The position numbers and the translations under genes were made by a program. A model generated the notes under the pieces. It was given only the letters and a program-made list of their open reading frames with translations. It made no database searches and was not told where the DNA came from. Positions 47,277 to 60,079 of a DNA stretch of 64,000 bases are shown here, in pieces (the first letter of the stretch is position 1; each line of letters opens with the position of its first letter). The DNA is from Cyathus striatus (Eukaryota > Basidiomycota > Agaricomycetes > Agaricales > Nidulariaceae), in NCBI GenBank assembly GCA_025738555.1, contig JAOVFP010000017.1, positions 3,100,001 to 3,164,000 of the forward strand, in the 5' to 3' direction.

Positions 47277-48721
47277 TCTTATATATAATGAGACAAGGCG
47301 TGTGAATTTGTCCGAAAATGTGTGGGAATTACTGTATTTGGGGGATTTCGATGGATTGGGATGAAATTTGGATATTTCGGGAAATGTTGCCTTTAATGTA
47401 GTGTATGGCAGTATTTGTGACGAACTGCCACTTTGGGTGGGAATCGATGGATCTGAAGCGATTTGGCAGGGAAATGACTAAGCTTCTTGAAATGTGTGTG
47501 CCACAATAGATAAATGACTAAGCTTCTTTCCATGTGCACGCCACAATGGCTGGAGTTATGCTGCTGGGACTTCCTTTCCCTTTCCCCCCTCCCCCCTTGA
47601 GTTGTAACAGGACAATAATACAGGATATATTTGTAGATATATACTGGGAGTATAAATATTTAAGTATTATGAAAATTATTGTGACTGCTGTAGTGATTTA
47701 TAGTGTATTTGTTATATTTTGAGGTATTGTGATGTGCTGTTTACTGTAATTATATTGTGTTGGAATGTGTTCCCCCCTTGAGTTTGGTACCACAATTAAA
47801 TAAGGATATTTATTTGGATGTATAATAAGTGTGTAATTGATAGAAATACTAGGAGGGATGATATATAGATTCAGGATATGTGTATAGTTTCTGATTTTGG
47901 TGGATAGGTTTATATTTGGGGATTGAGGAATATTGATATATATGACATGGGTGACATATATGATATATATCAGACAGGTATATAAATAGCAGTTGATATT
48001 TGGGGATTGAGGAATATTGAGATATACCACATGGGTGATATATATGATATATGAAGATCACAATAGGATTATAATTGATAAATAATAAATAATTTGATGG
48101 GCACTGTAGTAATGTATGGTGGATATACAAATGTTCTTGGTGTATATCTTGAGTGTAATGAATAAAAATAGTGAAGACTAAGGCTTCATGAAAAGAAAGA
48201 ATCTGTATATCAGATAGGATATTCTGAGGAGGGACAGTTTCTGAATGTACAGTATACTTAGAGTCTAGAGACCATTGATGAGTAATTGATAGACAGTAGG
48301 TGTTATTGCAGACCTGTTTTGTGAGCAGGTTTTTGAGTATTTTGGTTTTTTTTCACCAGAAAGCCATGTTTGATAGCAGAATTTAAGAAAGGGGTTGCTG
48401 AAATCCTATGTTGGTTGTGATGAAAAAGAAAAGCATAGTTCACCAAATGGTGACTGGGTGTTGATATAAACAACATGGGTGTAGATGTAAAATACATGGG
48501 TAGATACATGGCTCATGGGTTAGCAGGGGGTTTGGGGGGTGCAACCCCCCAAGAAGAAAAAAAGCGGGGGTCTGGGGGCACAGCCCCTCAGCCAAAGGAA
48601 CTGGGATGAAGAAGCGGGGGGTCTGGGGGGTGCAGCCCCACAGCAAGCTGTCATCTGTGTGGAGCGGAGGAGGGAGCCGACAGGCTCCCGTACCCGTAGC
48701 GGAGCACGGGTGTAAAGCTTG
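47277..48721 (+). mobile_element. Helitron unit E3, non-autonomous
   Basis: A 1.4-kb unit starting TCTTATATATAATGAGAC and ending AAGCTTG. It carries the pyrimidine-rich CCTTTCCCTTTCCCCCCTCC stretch and the AAGAAAGAATCTGTATATC segment shared with E1, E4 and E6, but only about two degenerate minisatellite units (about 48458-48510) before the 3' module. No coding sequence. Confidence 0.85.
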
Positions 48722-50649
48722 TCTTATATATAATGAGAGAAGGCGTGGGAGTTTGGGTATATAAGTAGCGTGGGACAGCCGCTTTCGTGTGGGAAACTTA
48801 CCATGTTGAGAGGGGCATCAGTATTTAGAAAAAAGTTACTGTATTTGGTACTGTTTCTTTTCTGGGTGAATTGTTACTGTTTATTTTGAAAGGCGATGAG
48901 TGACCTTCCATTTTGAACTGAGAATTGATGGGGTCAATGGCCTCTGCCAGAAAGGGAAGGATGCAAACACTGTAAAATAAAGAAAGTAGATGACAAAGCA
49001 CACCACAATGGCTGATTGATGGCTGCACTGATGCAATGAAATTGTGCTGCTGGGACTTCCTTTCCCTTTCCTCCCCCCCCCTTTGAGTTGTAACAGGACA
49101 ATAATATGGTATATATTTGTAGATATATACTGGGAGTAAAAATATTTAACTATTATGAAATTTATTGTGACTGCTGTAGTGATTTATAGTGTATTTGTTA
49201 TATTTTGAGGTATTGTGATGTGTTGTTTACTGTAATTATATTGTGTTGGAATATGTTCCCCCCTTGAGTTTGGTAGGACAATTAAATAAGGATATTTATG
49301 TGGACAACAACAGGAGTATAACAAGTAACTTATGATGTATTTGATGTATGGTGTAGTAATTTATAGTGTATTATATGTAGTTTGAGTTGGTTTTCAGCAA
49401 TTGATGATGAGAATATTTGGTGGTCAGTGTATAATATGTGTTTAATTGATGTGAATACTGGGAGTGATGATATGTAGATAAAGGATATGTGTATAGTTTC
49501 TGATTTTGATGTGTGGGTTGATATTTGGGGATTGAATGATATTGATTGAGATATAGTTATAATGTAATTTATATGTAAATAGTGATGGGTGTGATATTCA
49601 GGAAGACTCTGTTGTTCTAGGCAATTCTTGGACAGTAAAATATGATATATACCACATGGGTGATATATATACATCTCAAGAGATAATTAAGAGATCTATA
49701 TTTTGAGGGGGTGAGTTTTGATGGGGTGTAGATATATAACCACATGGGTGATATAACCTAAATGAGGTGCAATAAATTAAAGGGAGCTCTAACTGATTGA
49801 TACTCAGTATTGATTGCCTTGGGTGTAGATATAAAGTACACAGGTGTAAATATGTGAGAATAGAGGACACATGAGGATGTGGCATGTGGATGAATTGGAG
49901 ATAGTGGAAGGTGGATGCACAATAATGTGGTGTGATTAATGGAGATTGCATTGGGTGGAAGTGAACCAAGTGCAAATGATTATCCTTTTCAGGGAGATCT
50001 GCGATCATTGTAAGTAGGACAACAAACAACAGAAGATCAAAGGTTCACTGAAAGAAAGAATGTGTATATCAGATAGAATATGCTGAGGAGGGACAGTTTC
50101 TGAATGTACAGGATACTTAGAGTCTAGAGACCATTGATGAGTAATTGATAGACAGTAGGTGTTATTGCAGACCTGTTTTGTGAGCAGGTTTTCAAGTATT
50201 TTGGATTTGTTTCACCAGAAAGTGACATTTGATAGCAGAATTTAAGAAAGGGGTTGCTGAAATTCAAATAAACAACACGGGTGTAGATTTAAACAACACG
50301 GGTGTAGATTTAAACAACACGGGTGTAGATTTAAACAACACGGGTGTAGATTTAAACAACACGGGTGTAGATTTAAACAACACGGGTGTAGATTTAAACA
50401 ACACGGGTGTAGATTTAAACAACACAGGTAGATATATGCTTCATGGGTAAGCAGGGGGTTTGGGGGGTGCAACCCCCCAAGAAGAAAAAAAGCGGGGGTC
50501 TGGGGGCGCAGCCCCTCAGCCAAAAGAACTGGGATGAAGAAGCAGGGGGTCTGGGGGGCGCAGCCCCACAGCAAGCTGTCATCTGTGTGGAGCGGAGGAG
50601 GGAGCCAACAGGCTCCCGTACCCGTAGCGGAGCACGGGTGTAAAGCTTG
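48722..50649 (+). mobile_element. Helitron unit E4, non-autonomous
   Basis: A 1.9-kb unit from TCTTATATATAATGAGAG to AAGCTTG. Its first 150 or so bases resemble E7 rather than its immediate neighbours. The middle is shared with E1 and E6; the minisatellite at 50268-50426 and the 3' module close it. No transposition gene. Confidence 0.85.
50268..50426 (+). repeat. E4 minisatellite, 21-bp unit x7.5
   Basis: Seven and a half units of the 21-bp repeat with ATTTAAAC in place of the ATATAAAC of E1, identical to one another. The variant is fixed within the array, so it was amplified separately from the E1 array. Confidence 0.95.
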
Positions 50650-51070
50650 TCTATATATAATGAGAAGAGGCCTGGGAATTTGGGTTTATATGGCGCGTGG
50701 GACAGGCCGGAATTGGGGGGGGGAAATTACGCGTTCAGGTAAATTTCGATAAATCGAGGTGTGGGGCTTGCCATGTATAAATTTATTATGGAAAATAGAA
50801 ATGTGGCTGTTTTGGGATGGAAATTGATGCGCGCACAGGCATCCTGCCGCTTTCGGTTGAGATGGGTGGCTGCGCTCGCAATTTGGGAGGGCGTTGATGG
50901 CTCCCAACCTAAAACGGCGAGGTAAATGACCAATCATCTTGAGCCGCTTGCTGAGGGGCATGACTAAGCATTTGGAGATGGAGCGCGGCCGCGCAGCAAT
51001 GGGGCGCATGCTGCACTGATGCTGTGCTGCTATCCTTTCCCCTGCTCCCCCCCACTTTCCCCCCTTTATT

Positions 51071-51970
51071 TCTTGCTGTAAGTGTTTAGGCATAATGTTG
51101 CTTCATATTGACTGAAATTTCGGTTTTTTGGCAGCCCCTGCTCCATTCTATAGTGCAAACTTGCATTTCTGCGAGTTTTTGGCTATTTTTTATTTTTAAA
51201 ATAAGAAAATACAGCTACCTTTTGGATCTTTTGCTCCCTCCACTTTCCCCCCTTTATTTTTTGACCTCACGATCCTACTGTATGTGTTTAGGGATATTAT
51301 TGCCTCATGTTGACTGAAATTTCGCTTTTTTTTTGGCAGCCACTGCACTGTTAAACAGTGTTTTCCTTGCATTTCTGCGAGTTTTTTTGGAGTTTTTTGT
51401 TCTTTTTTTTAAAAACAGGTACCCTCTTGGACCCCCTTCTGGGCCTCTGGACCTTGGACTCTTGGACCCTTGGCTCTGGACTCTGGCTCTCTGGCTCTCT
51501 GGCTCTCTGGCTCTCTGGCTCTCTGGCTCTCTGGCTCTCTGGTTCCCTGGCTTCCCTGTTTGTGTATTAAGTAGAGATTGTGCTTTTTGCTGCAGCCGTC
51601 TCAGGCATTACAGTGGCAGGAGAATTGGCAGACCAAGGTGAAGTGCAGTGAAGTCCTACCTACCTGGCCTCTCTTTACGAGTGTTTGCTGGTTGCCACAC
51701 AGCTCTATATTTAGAGTTGGGACCGCTCTCTGTGCGCAGTGTGTAGGGAGATTGGTGTGGCATATTTTCAGTTGCCCCCCTTCCATTTTTGGAAGTAGCT
51801 CCATTTTCAACTACCGCTGTTCCCACCGATTTCGCCTTTTCTTTGTGTTGCTGGGATAGCCCAGCTGGATCAAATAGCCACTCTATTTTTTCACAAGGTA
51901 CAGCACATATTCAGGAGTTTTCATGTACGCTGTTTCAATTCTCTCTGAGTGAGAAGGATGTGTACTAATG
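51071..51970 (+). promoter_or_regulatory. E5 leader with intron-like segments and CTCTGG array
   Basis: Two segments with GTAAGTGTTTAG or GTATGTGTTTAG donors and TTTTTTGGCAG acceptors. The second has the stem-loop CACTGTTAAACAGTG where E2 and E7 have CACTATTCTATAGTG, a paired change that preserves the stem. A CTCTGG tandem array (about 51472-51560) and the block conserved in E2 and E7 follow. Confidence 0.55.
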
Positions 51971-51983
51971 TAATTATTTAAAG

Positions 51984-54900
51984 GTCTACCACTCCTATCA
52001 GTGATGCAGAGCAAGCTCGCTTAAATGCACGGCAGACTGAGCGTGACTCGCATGCTTTGGGCACTCCTGAAAATAGACGTGTGCCTCTGCCTGCTGACCC
52101 CCTGGCCCAATCAGTGTATCACCATCTTCCTGCAGATTTGCAAGCAAGGCTTGCCAGCCTTCCTCCCCTTCTGCCACCCATTGGAAGGGGAAGGGGTAGA
52201 TGTCGTGCTCAAGAGGGAAATAATATTCCTGCCCCTCCAAACCAGCAAAACATACAATGGAATCCTCCAATTATTGCTGAGGCAATTCACCCACACAATC
52301 ATCATCTAAATGCTCAATGGGTTGATGACATTCCACCACAACATATTCCTCGCATGCATGCACCTCCCCCTCCAGCTGCTCCTCAGATACACTGGAATGC
52401 TCCAATTATTGCTGAGAATGTTCCTCCACATCGTAACACACCTCCAAATATACAGTGGACTGCAGATATTCCTCCTACACCTATTATTCCACCACAAAAT
52501 ATTCCTCACATTCATACACCTCCTCCCCCAGCTGTTCCAAATGTGCAATGGAATCCTCCAATAATTGCAGAAGCCATTCCTCCAGTCAATGTTCCACCTC
52601 AAAATATACGATGGGCTGCACGTAACCCTCAGCCTGTTGTTCCTCCTCCTCTGGCTGTTCCCCAAGGCATTCTTCCCCCTCTTCCAGCAGCTGTTCCAAA
52701 CATTCAGCTTAATGCTGAAGCTTTGCCCCCACACACTGACCAAGGTATTCGATGGATGCCTCCTGTTCTACATTACAATCCCCTGCCAGTATGTGGGTTT
52801 TAGAAATGTTTCAACTAACTATGCTAAATGTTATTATTTAAAGATTGATGCACCTGAAGTTCCTCCTGCTCCCCAAAATATTCAATGGAATAATCCTGTC
52901 CATGCACATTCTGCCATTCCTCCCCCCTTTTCAAGTCAATCAGCAAGATCCTGCTGTCATTCAATTGAATGCTCCTGCTCTGGCTCCCATTCAGATTCCT
53001 CCTTTCCAAGTGAATGCTCCCACTCCCCCACCACCATTTCAGAATAATCAGCTTCCCACTTTTCAAGTCAATCATCAAATTCCTCGCAATGTTCAATTGA
53101 ATGCTCCTGCACTTGCTCCCATTCATATTCCTCCTGTTCATGTAAATATTCAAAACCCTCCAGATATTCAATGGAATTCTCCCATTACTACACCCTCACT
53201 TCCATTGCAGAATAATCAGGAAGTTTGCCCTATTTTGCAGTGGAATCCTCCCCCTCAAATTCGTGTTCTTCCACAAATCCCCCCTCCTCCTCCTCCTCCT
53301 CCTCCCCAATTTCAACGGTTCCAATTTATTGAACTCAACCCTCAAGTAAGTGAGGAACTTTACTCTTATATTCATTATATTAAATCATATTGCAGCCTCC
53401 TGTCTATGTCGAATGGCATGCCCCAGTAGTGGCTCATCCAGTGCCAATACCTGCAGTTCCTGCTCCTGCTCCCCCACTACAATTCAATCGAAACATCATT
53501 GTAATAGATGTACCAGACATTCCCGCACCTCCACCACCTCCTCCCCACATTCCCATTGCTCGCCAGCCATTCAATCATAATTGGCCAAAATTCTCACTTG
53601 GACCATTCACTGATGTCTGTCCTGACTGTGATGCCTTGCATTGGAAAGCTGAACGTTTGACTTCATCCACCAGAGAGCGCCTTCAATTTGGAAGTTGCTG
53701 TCTGACTGGAAAGGTTAAACTTCCAGGTTGGGGCCAATCACCCAGGGAGTTGATGGAGCTACTTGGCAGGGATGGAAACAAGAATTTCCAGGACAACATT
53801 TGTCAATACAACTGTGCCTTTGCCATGACATCCATGGCAGTTGAGAAGAATGCTTCCATCCAGGCTGGAGGTCCATATGTTTTCAAAATTGGAGGTCGTC
53901 TCACACATTTTGCTGGATCACTCCTGCCTCGTGAAGGTCTCCCCAAAAAATATGCTCAGCTGTACATTCATGATGCAGCTGAGGCACCTTCAGCTCAGGA
54001 TCGAATTAATGGCCATCCTGCTAATCGTAATCTTAACATGAATGTTAATGTCATGAGAATATTGAAAGACATTCTCTATCGTCATCATCCAGGGGCATCA
54101 GTCTATCAGAAGGCTTATGAGACAATACGGAACAATAATCCTGCTCGCAACTTTCGCCTTGCCATTTGTCGTCCTGTAGGGACAGATCGACGGCGATACA
54201 ATGTTCCAACAGCAAATGAGATTGCAGTTCTTCTGCTTGGTGATGGTGATCAGGTTCAGGGACCTCGTGAGGTGATCATGCATTGCCTTGATGGTCGACT
54301 GGAGAGAATCAGTGAGGTGAATGCAATGTATTGGTCATTTTACTATCCAATCCTGTTTCCACAAGGTCAACTTGGATGGCAGCCTGGCATTAAATATGAT
54401 GGGGTGGAGGAGGTGGATAATGTGGATCATTTGCCCAACAGGCAACCAGGACAGGAGGAGGATGCACCCACAACCAAGAAGCGCAAGCATGTCTCACAAA
54501 TTGAGCATTTTCGCTACTACATCCATCCACATGTTGGTCAGGCACTTCATCAATTCAGGACAAAGAAGCTCTTTCAGGAGTATATTGTGGATACATGGGC
54601 AACCACTGAGCAGGGTCGGTTGCGTTGGATTGATGGTCATCAACAAGAGATCCGTGCTGAAACCTATCAGGGAATAGTGGATGCCATTGCTGTTAATCCA
54701 GATGTGCAAGGGGAGGATCTTGGGAGAAGGGTGATCGTTCCATCCAGTTTTGCAGGAAGTGCTCGATTCATGCAGCAGAACTGTCAGGATGCACTGGCCA
54801 TCAACCGGCACTTTAAGTATCCAGACTACTTCTGCACAGTGACCATGGATCCCCATCATCCAGATGTGAAGAGTGCCCTCCCTGAAGGGGTGGAAGCTCA

Positions 54901-57817
54901 TGATCGGCCAGATATTGTGGTTCGGGTGTTTCGTCAAATCCAGCAGCAGATCATCCGAGATATCTACCAGGAGGGCATCCTTGGGAAATGTGTTGCACAT
55001 ATCCATACCATTGAATACCAGAAGCGTGGACTGCCACATATGCATTTAATTGCATTTGTGGCTCCTGAGGACAAGTTGCGCACTCCTGAGGACATTGACA
55101 GCATGATCACTGCTGAACTTCCTGATCCTGAGACTGAACCTGAGCTGTATGATTTGATTCTGAGAACCATGATTCACAAACCCTGTGGTCCTGGCAGCAA
55201 TCAGTCATGCATGGAGGGTGGCAAGTGCTCAAAGGGATTTCCAAAGGCTTATCGGGATGAGACTATCATCACAGATGATTCATATTCTGTTCTGAGAAGG
55301 AGGGAAATCACCAGATTTCAGCCCATGACCAGGGATGGGACCCCAGTGAATAACTGCTGGGTTGCACCATACAATCGATATCTGTCATGGAAGTACCGGT
55401 GCCACATTAATGTTGAATGCATTGCATCAATCAAGGCTATCAAGTACATTTACAAGTACATTTTCAAAGGCCATGATCGCGCTACAGTGGAGTTTTCAAG
55501 GGAACTGGATGAGATGAAGACATTCTTGGATGCTCGCTATGTCTCTCCCTGTGAGGCTCTGTGGCGACTGTTTGCATTTAAATTGCATGAAGAGGTCCCA
55601 AATGTAGTTCGGCTGGCACTTCATCTTCCAAATGAGCAGTCTGTTATATATGATCAGAATGCTGAAGATGTGCAGGAGGTGTTGGAGCGTGCATCAACAC
55701 AAGATACCACTCTTACTGCTTACTTTAAGGCCAACATTCAATACCCAGCAGCACGGGAGGTTCTGTACCAGGACATGCCCAATACTTTTGTGTGGAATAA
55801 AACTGAGTGCAAGTGGACAGTTCGGCAGCGAGGATTTGCCATTGGACAGACATACTTTGTGCATCCAAATGCTGGGGAGCGATTCTACCTGCGAACATTG
55901 CTGACAGTGGTGAAGGGTGCAAAATCCTTTGCCAACTTGCGAACAGTTGATGGAGTTGTGCATCAGACATTCAGAGAGGCATGTCTGGCTTTAGGCCTTC
56001 TGCAGGATGATGGTGAATGGAGAGAGTGTTTGCGGGATGCTGCTGCTATGAAGACAGGTTATCAGCTGCGCAGCCTGTTTGGGACAATTCTTCGAGACTG
56101 TGGACCTGTGGATTATGTGGGACTCTGGAATGAGTTTAGGGAACACATCTGCGACGATCTGGGACACATCATTCGAACACACCTTCATCTTGCAGATCCT
56201 ACAGAGCAACAAATCTATGATTATGGGCTGTATCTGATTGACAAATTTCTAATCAGTTCTGGCAAGTCTCTGTCACAATGGATAGATATGCCACTACCAA
56301 CAGAGAACTGGCGTGAACGGGAGCAGCAAGCCAACAACAGGAGGGAAGACCAGTCAAACAATCCATTGATTGCAGTATACACTGCATACAATTTATTGGA
56401 ACAGCATGCTCTGGGTCAGGAGCGACTGCAGACTTTGAATGAGGAGCAGCGAGCAGCCTTTGATCAGATAGTGCAGGCCATTGAATCTAAATCTGGGGAG
56501 CTCTTCTTCTTGCATGGCCCAGGAGGAACAGGAAAGACCTATGTGTACAACACACTATGCTATTACCTTCGGGGGTCAGGAAAGATAGTGATTGTTGTTG
56601 CATCATCAGGGATTGCTGCTCTTCTAATTATTGGAGGGCGAACAGCTCACTCTGTGTTCAAGATTCCAATTGACATCAATGAGACATCAATGTGCAATAT
56701 TGCATGGGGGTCTGATCTTGCTGGGCTGATTAAGAAGGCTGATGCAGTGTTTTGGGATGAGGCACCAATGCAGCACCGACATATCCATGAGGCAGTGAGT
56801 CGCACTTTCAAAGACCTTCGTCGCGATAATCGAGCATTTGGAGGATGCACTGTGGTGTATGGTGGAGACTGGCAGCAAATCCTTCCAGTGGTGGTGCGAG
56901 GGAGCCGAGCTCAAATTGTGTCAGCATGCCTTCAGAGATCTGATCTTTGGGCAGACATTACAGTGATTCACTTGCAACGTAACATGCGATTGAATGTGGA
57001 GGATGCAGATGAACGAGATTTTGCTGCATGGCAACTGGCTGTGGGTCATGGAGGGTACACTGTTGATGAAGATATCCAAATACCAAATCACTTCAAGTGC
57101 ACTTCAAATACTGTGGAGTCACTAATTGCAACAATCTACCCTGGACTTGATTCAGCTGAAGGGAATGTAGATGAGTACTATGCTGAGAGAACGATTCTGT
57201 CAAGTCGAAATGATGATGTGGATGGTCTGAACACTCAGATTCTGTCTTCATTCCCAGGGGAGGCGACTTCACTGCACAGTGCAGATACACTTCCAGATGA
57301 TCATGGGTATAATGGGGAGCTTCTTTACCCTGTGGAGTACCTGAACACGATCAACTGCTCTGGATTACCACTGGCACACTTGGAATTGAAGATTGGATGT
57401 CCTGTGATGGTACTTCGAAACCTGAGTGTTTCTGATGGAGTGTGCAATGGAAGTTGTGGAGTGATTACAGTGATACGAAACCGAGTGTTACAAGTGCGAT
57501 TATTAACTGGGGACAAGAGAGGATCACAGGTGTTCATACCACGTATGAAACTTGAACCATCTGCTTCACAAGTGCCATTCCGGTTTTGTCGACATCAGTT
57601 CCCTGTTCGACTTGCATTTGCGATGACAATCAATAAATCACAAGGACAATCAGTTTCACATGTTGGATTGGATCTTCGGAATGGGGTGTTTACACATGGG
57701 CAGTTTTATGTTGGAGTGTCTCGAGTTCGATTAGTTGGTCAGATGAAGGTGATTTGGGATGCCAGAAGTGAAGAAGCTGTAACAAAAAATATAGTGTACC
57801 CTGAAGTGTTACTTTGA
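51984..57817 (+). CDS. Helitron Rep-helicase of E5 (main exon intact)
   Basis: Exons 51984-52788, 52844-53345 and 53396-57817 by comparison with E2. The last exon alone codes more than 1470 residues without a break: DIPAPPPPPPHIPIARQPF, CPDCDALHW, QYNCAFAMTS, the HUH motif LPHMHLIAF, KYIYKYIFKGHD, GELFFLHGPGGTGKT, VFWDEAPMQ, GGDWQQILPV, QRNMRL, AMTINKSQGQS and GVSRVR. The N-terminal part has the Pro/Trp repeats (NIQWNPPIIAEAI ... NVQWNPPIIAEAIPP). Exon 2 is one base too long (502 nt) because of an extra base near 52920-52930 in a CCCCCCTTTT run, so full-length translation may be broken there. An internal start in the last exon could still give the Rep-helicase core. Confidence 0.88.
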
Positions 57818-58127
57818 TTTATGATTGATACTGTAGATAAGATTTTAGTAGTGTTTGGTAGTGTATGATATATATATTTTGAAAATAAGTGATGAATTGG
57901 AAAAAGAGATTTGAAGCTCAAATATTAAGCAGGGGGTTTGGGGGGTGCAACCCCCCAAGAAGAAAAAGAAGCAGGGGTCTGGGGGCGCAGCCCCTCAGCC
58001 AAAGGACTGGGATTAAGAAGCGGGGGGTCTGGGGGGCGCAGCCCCTCAGCAAGCTGTCATTCGTGTGGAGCAGAGGAGGGAGCCGACAGGTTCCCGTTCC
58101 CGTAGCAGAGCACGGGTGTAAGGCTTG

Positions 58128-60079
58128 TCTATATATAATGAGAGAAGGCCTGGGAAAGCGGATATAGATGTAAGTGTGGGAACGCTAATTGGGGATAAGC
58201 TGCGAATGGTGCGTGTGAAGGGCCATTTCCGATATCCGCATTTGTCGTGGGAAACTTGCGATGTTTAGGTTTGTGTCTTGGAAGGGAAACTTGCAGTTTT
58301 GGGTTGGAATTGATGCGCCCGCGAGGGTCTTGCCATTTTTAGTTGAGATTGATGGGTGGTGTACTAATCTGGAATTGTGCTATAAACGGATGGATACAAA
58401 CCATGTTCAACAAAGTAAATGACTAAGCACGCCACAATGGCTGATTGATGGCTGCACTGATGCAACGAAATTGTGCTGCTGGGACTTCCTTTCCCTTTCC
58501 TCCCTCCCCCCTTGAGTTGTAAGAGGACAATAATACAGCATATATTTGTAGATATATACTGAGACTATAAATATTTAAGTATTATGAAAATTATTGTGAC
58601 TGCTGTAGTGATTTATAGTGTATTTGTTATATTTTGAGGTATTTTGATGTGCTGTTTAGTGTAATTATAATGTGTTGGAATGTGTTCCCCCTTTGAGTTT
58701 GGTACTCCAATTAAATAAGGATATTTATGTGGATAAGAATGGGAGTATGATTGATAAGTTATGATGTATTTGATGGATGGTGTAGTAATTTATAGTGTAT
58801 TATATGTAGTTTGAGTTGATTTTCAGCAATTGGTGATGAGAATATTTGGTTGTCAGTGTATAATATGTGTTTAATTGATGTGAATGCTGGGAATGATATT
58901 GAGGAAGATTGGTTGAGATATATTTGTGATGTAATTTATGTGTAAATGGCAATAGGTGTAATATTCAGAAAGACTCTGTTGTTCAGGGCAATTGTTGGGC
59001 TATAAAATATGATTTATAAGACATGGGTGATATAACCTAAATGAGGTGTAATAAATTAAAGGGAGCTCTAACTGATTGATACTCAGTATTGATTGCAGAG
59101 GGTGTAGATATAAACTACACAGGTGTAAATATGTGAGAATAGAGGACACATGAGGATGTGGGATGTGGATCAATTGGAGATGGTGGAAGGTGGATGCACA
59201 ATAATGTGGTGTGATTAATGGAGATTGCATTGGGTGGAAGTGAACCAAGTGCAAATGATTATCCTTTTCAGGGAGATCTGCAATGATTGTGAGTAGGACA
59301 ACAAACAACAGAAGATCAAAGCTTCACTGAAAGAAAGAATGTGTATATCAGATAGAATATGCTGAGGAGGGACAGTTTCTGAATGTACAGGATACTTAGA
59401 GTCTAGAGACCATTGATGAGTAATTGATAGACAGTAGGTGTTATTGCACACCTGTTTTGTGAGCAGGTTTTCCAATATTTTGTTTTGTTTCATCAGAAAG
59501 CCATGTTTCATAGCAGAATTTAAGAAAGGGGTTGCTGAAATGCAAAGTTTGTTGTGATGAAAAAGAAAAGCATAGTTCACCAAATGGTGACTGGGATCAA
59601 ACAGGTACCCCACAGCTAAACAAGACCAAACTGTTAGTATAACATGATTTACACTTCAGTAAGCATCTATGTGTGGATGTGTGTAGATATGAACCTACAC
59701 GGGTGTAGATATGAACCTACACGGGTGTAGATATGAACCTACACGGGTGTAGATATGAACCTACACGGGTGTAGATATGAACCTACACGGGTGTAGATAT
59801 GAACCTACACGGGTGTAGATATGAACCTACACGGGTGTAGATATAAAATACATGGGTAGATATATGCCTCATGGGTTAGCAGGGGGTTTGGGGGGTGCAA
59901 CCCCCCAAGAAGAAGAAAAAAAGCAGGGGTCTGGGGGCGCAGCCCCTCAGCCAAAGGACTGGGATTAAGAAGCAGGGGGTCTGGGGGGTGCAGCCCCACA
60001 GCAAGCTGTCATCTGTGTGGAGCGGAGGAGGGAGCCGACAGGCTCCCATACCCGTAGCGGAGCATGGGTGTAAAGCTTG
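58128..60079 (+). mobile_element. Helitron unit E6, non-autonomous
   Basis: A 2.0-kb unit from TCTATATATAATGAGAG to AAGCTTG. The middle resembles E1 and E4, with the 22-bp minisatellite 59681-59834 before the 3' module. The terminal hairpin carries an ACGGG to ATGGG change that still pairs as G-T. No transposition gene. Confidence 0.85.
59681..59834 (+). repeat. E6 minisatellite, 22-bp unit x7
   Basis: Seven identical 22-bp units, core GTGTAGATATGAACCTACAC. Related to the E1 and E4 units but with one extra base and CCT inserted, so this array was built from its own founder. Confidence 0.95.

Larger units (their letters stand above)
50650..58127 (+). mobile_element. Helitron unit E5, Rep-helicase ORF intact
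   Basis: A 7.5-kb unit from TCTATATATAATGAGAAG to GGCTTG. Its layout is as in E2: two intron-like leader segments (about 51070-51400), a CTCTGG hexamer array (about 51472-51560), the conserved leader block (about 51595-51760), the coding region (51984-57817) and the 3' module. It is the best candidate in the window for a recently active element. Confidence 0.9.
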
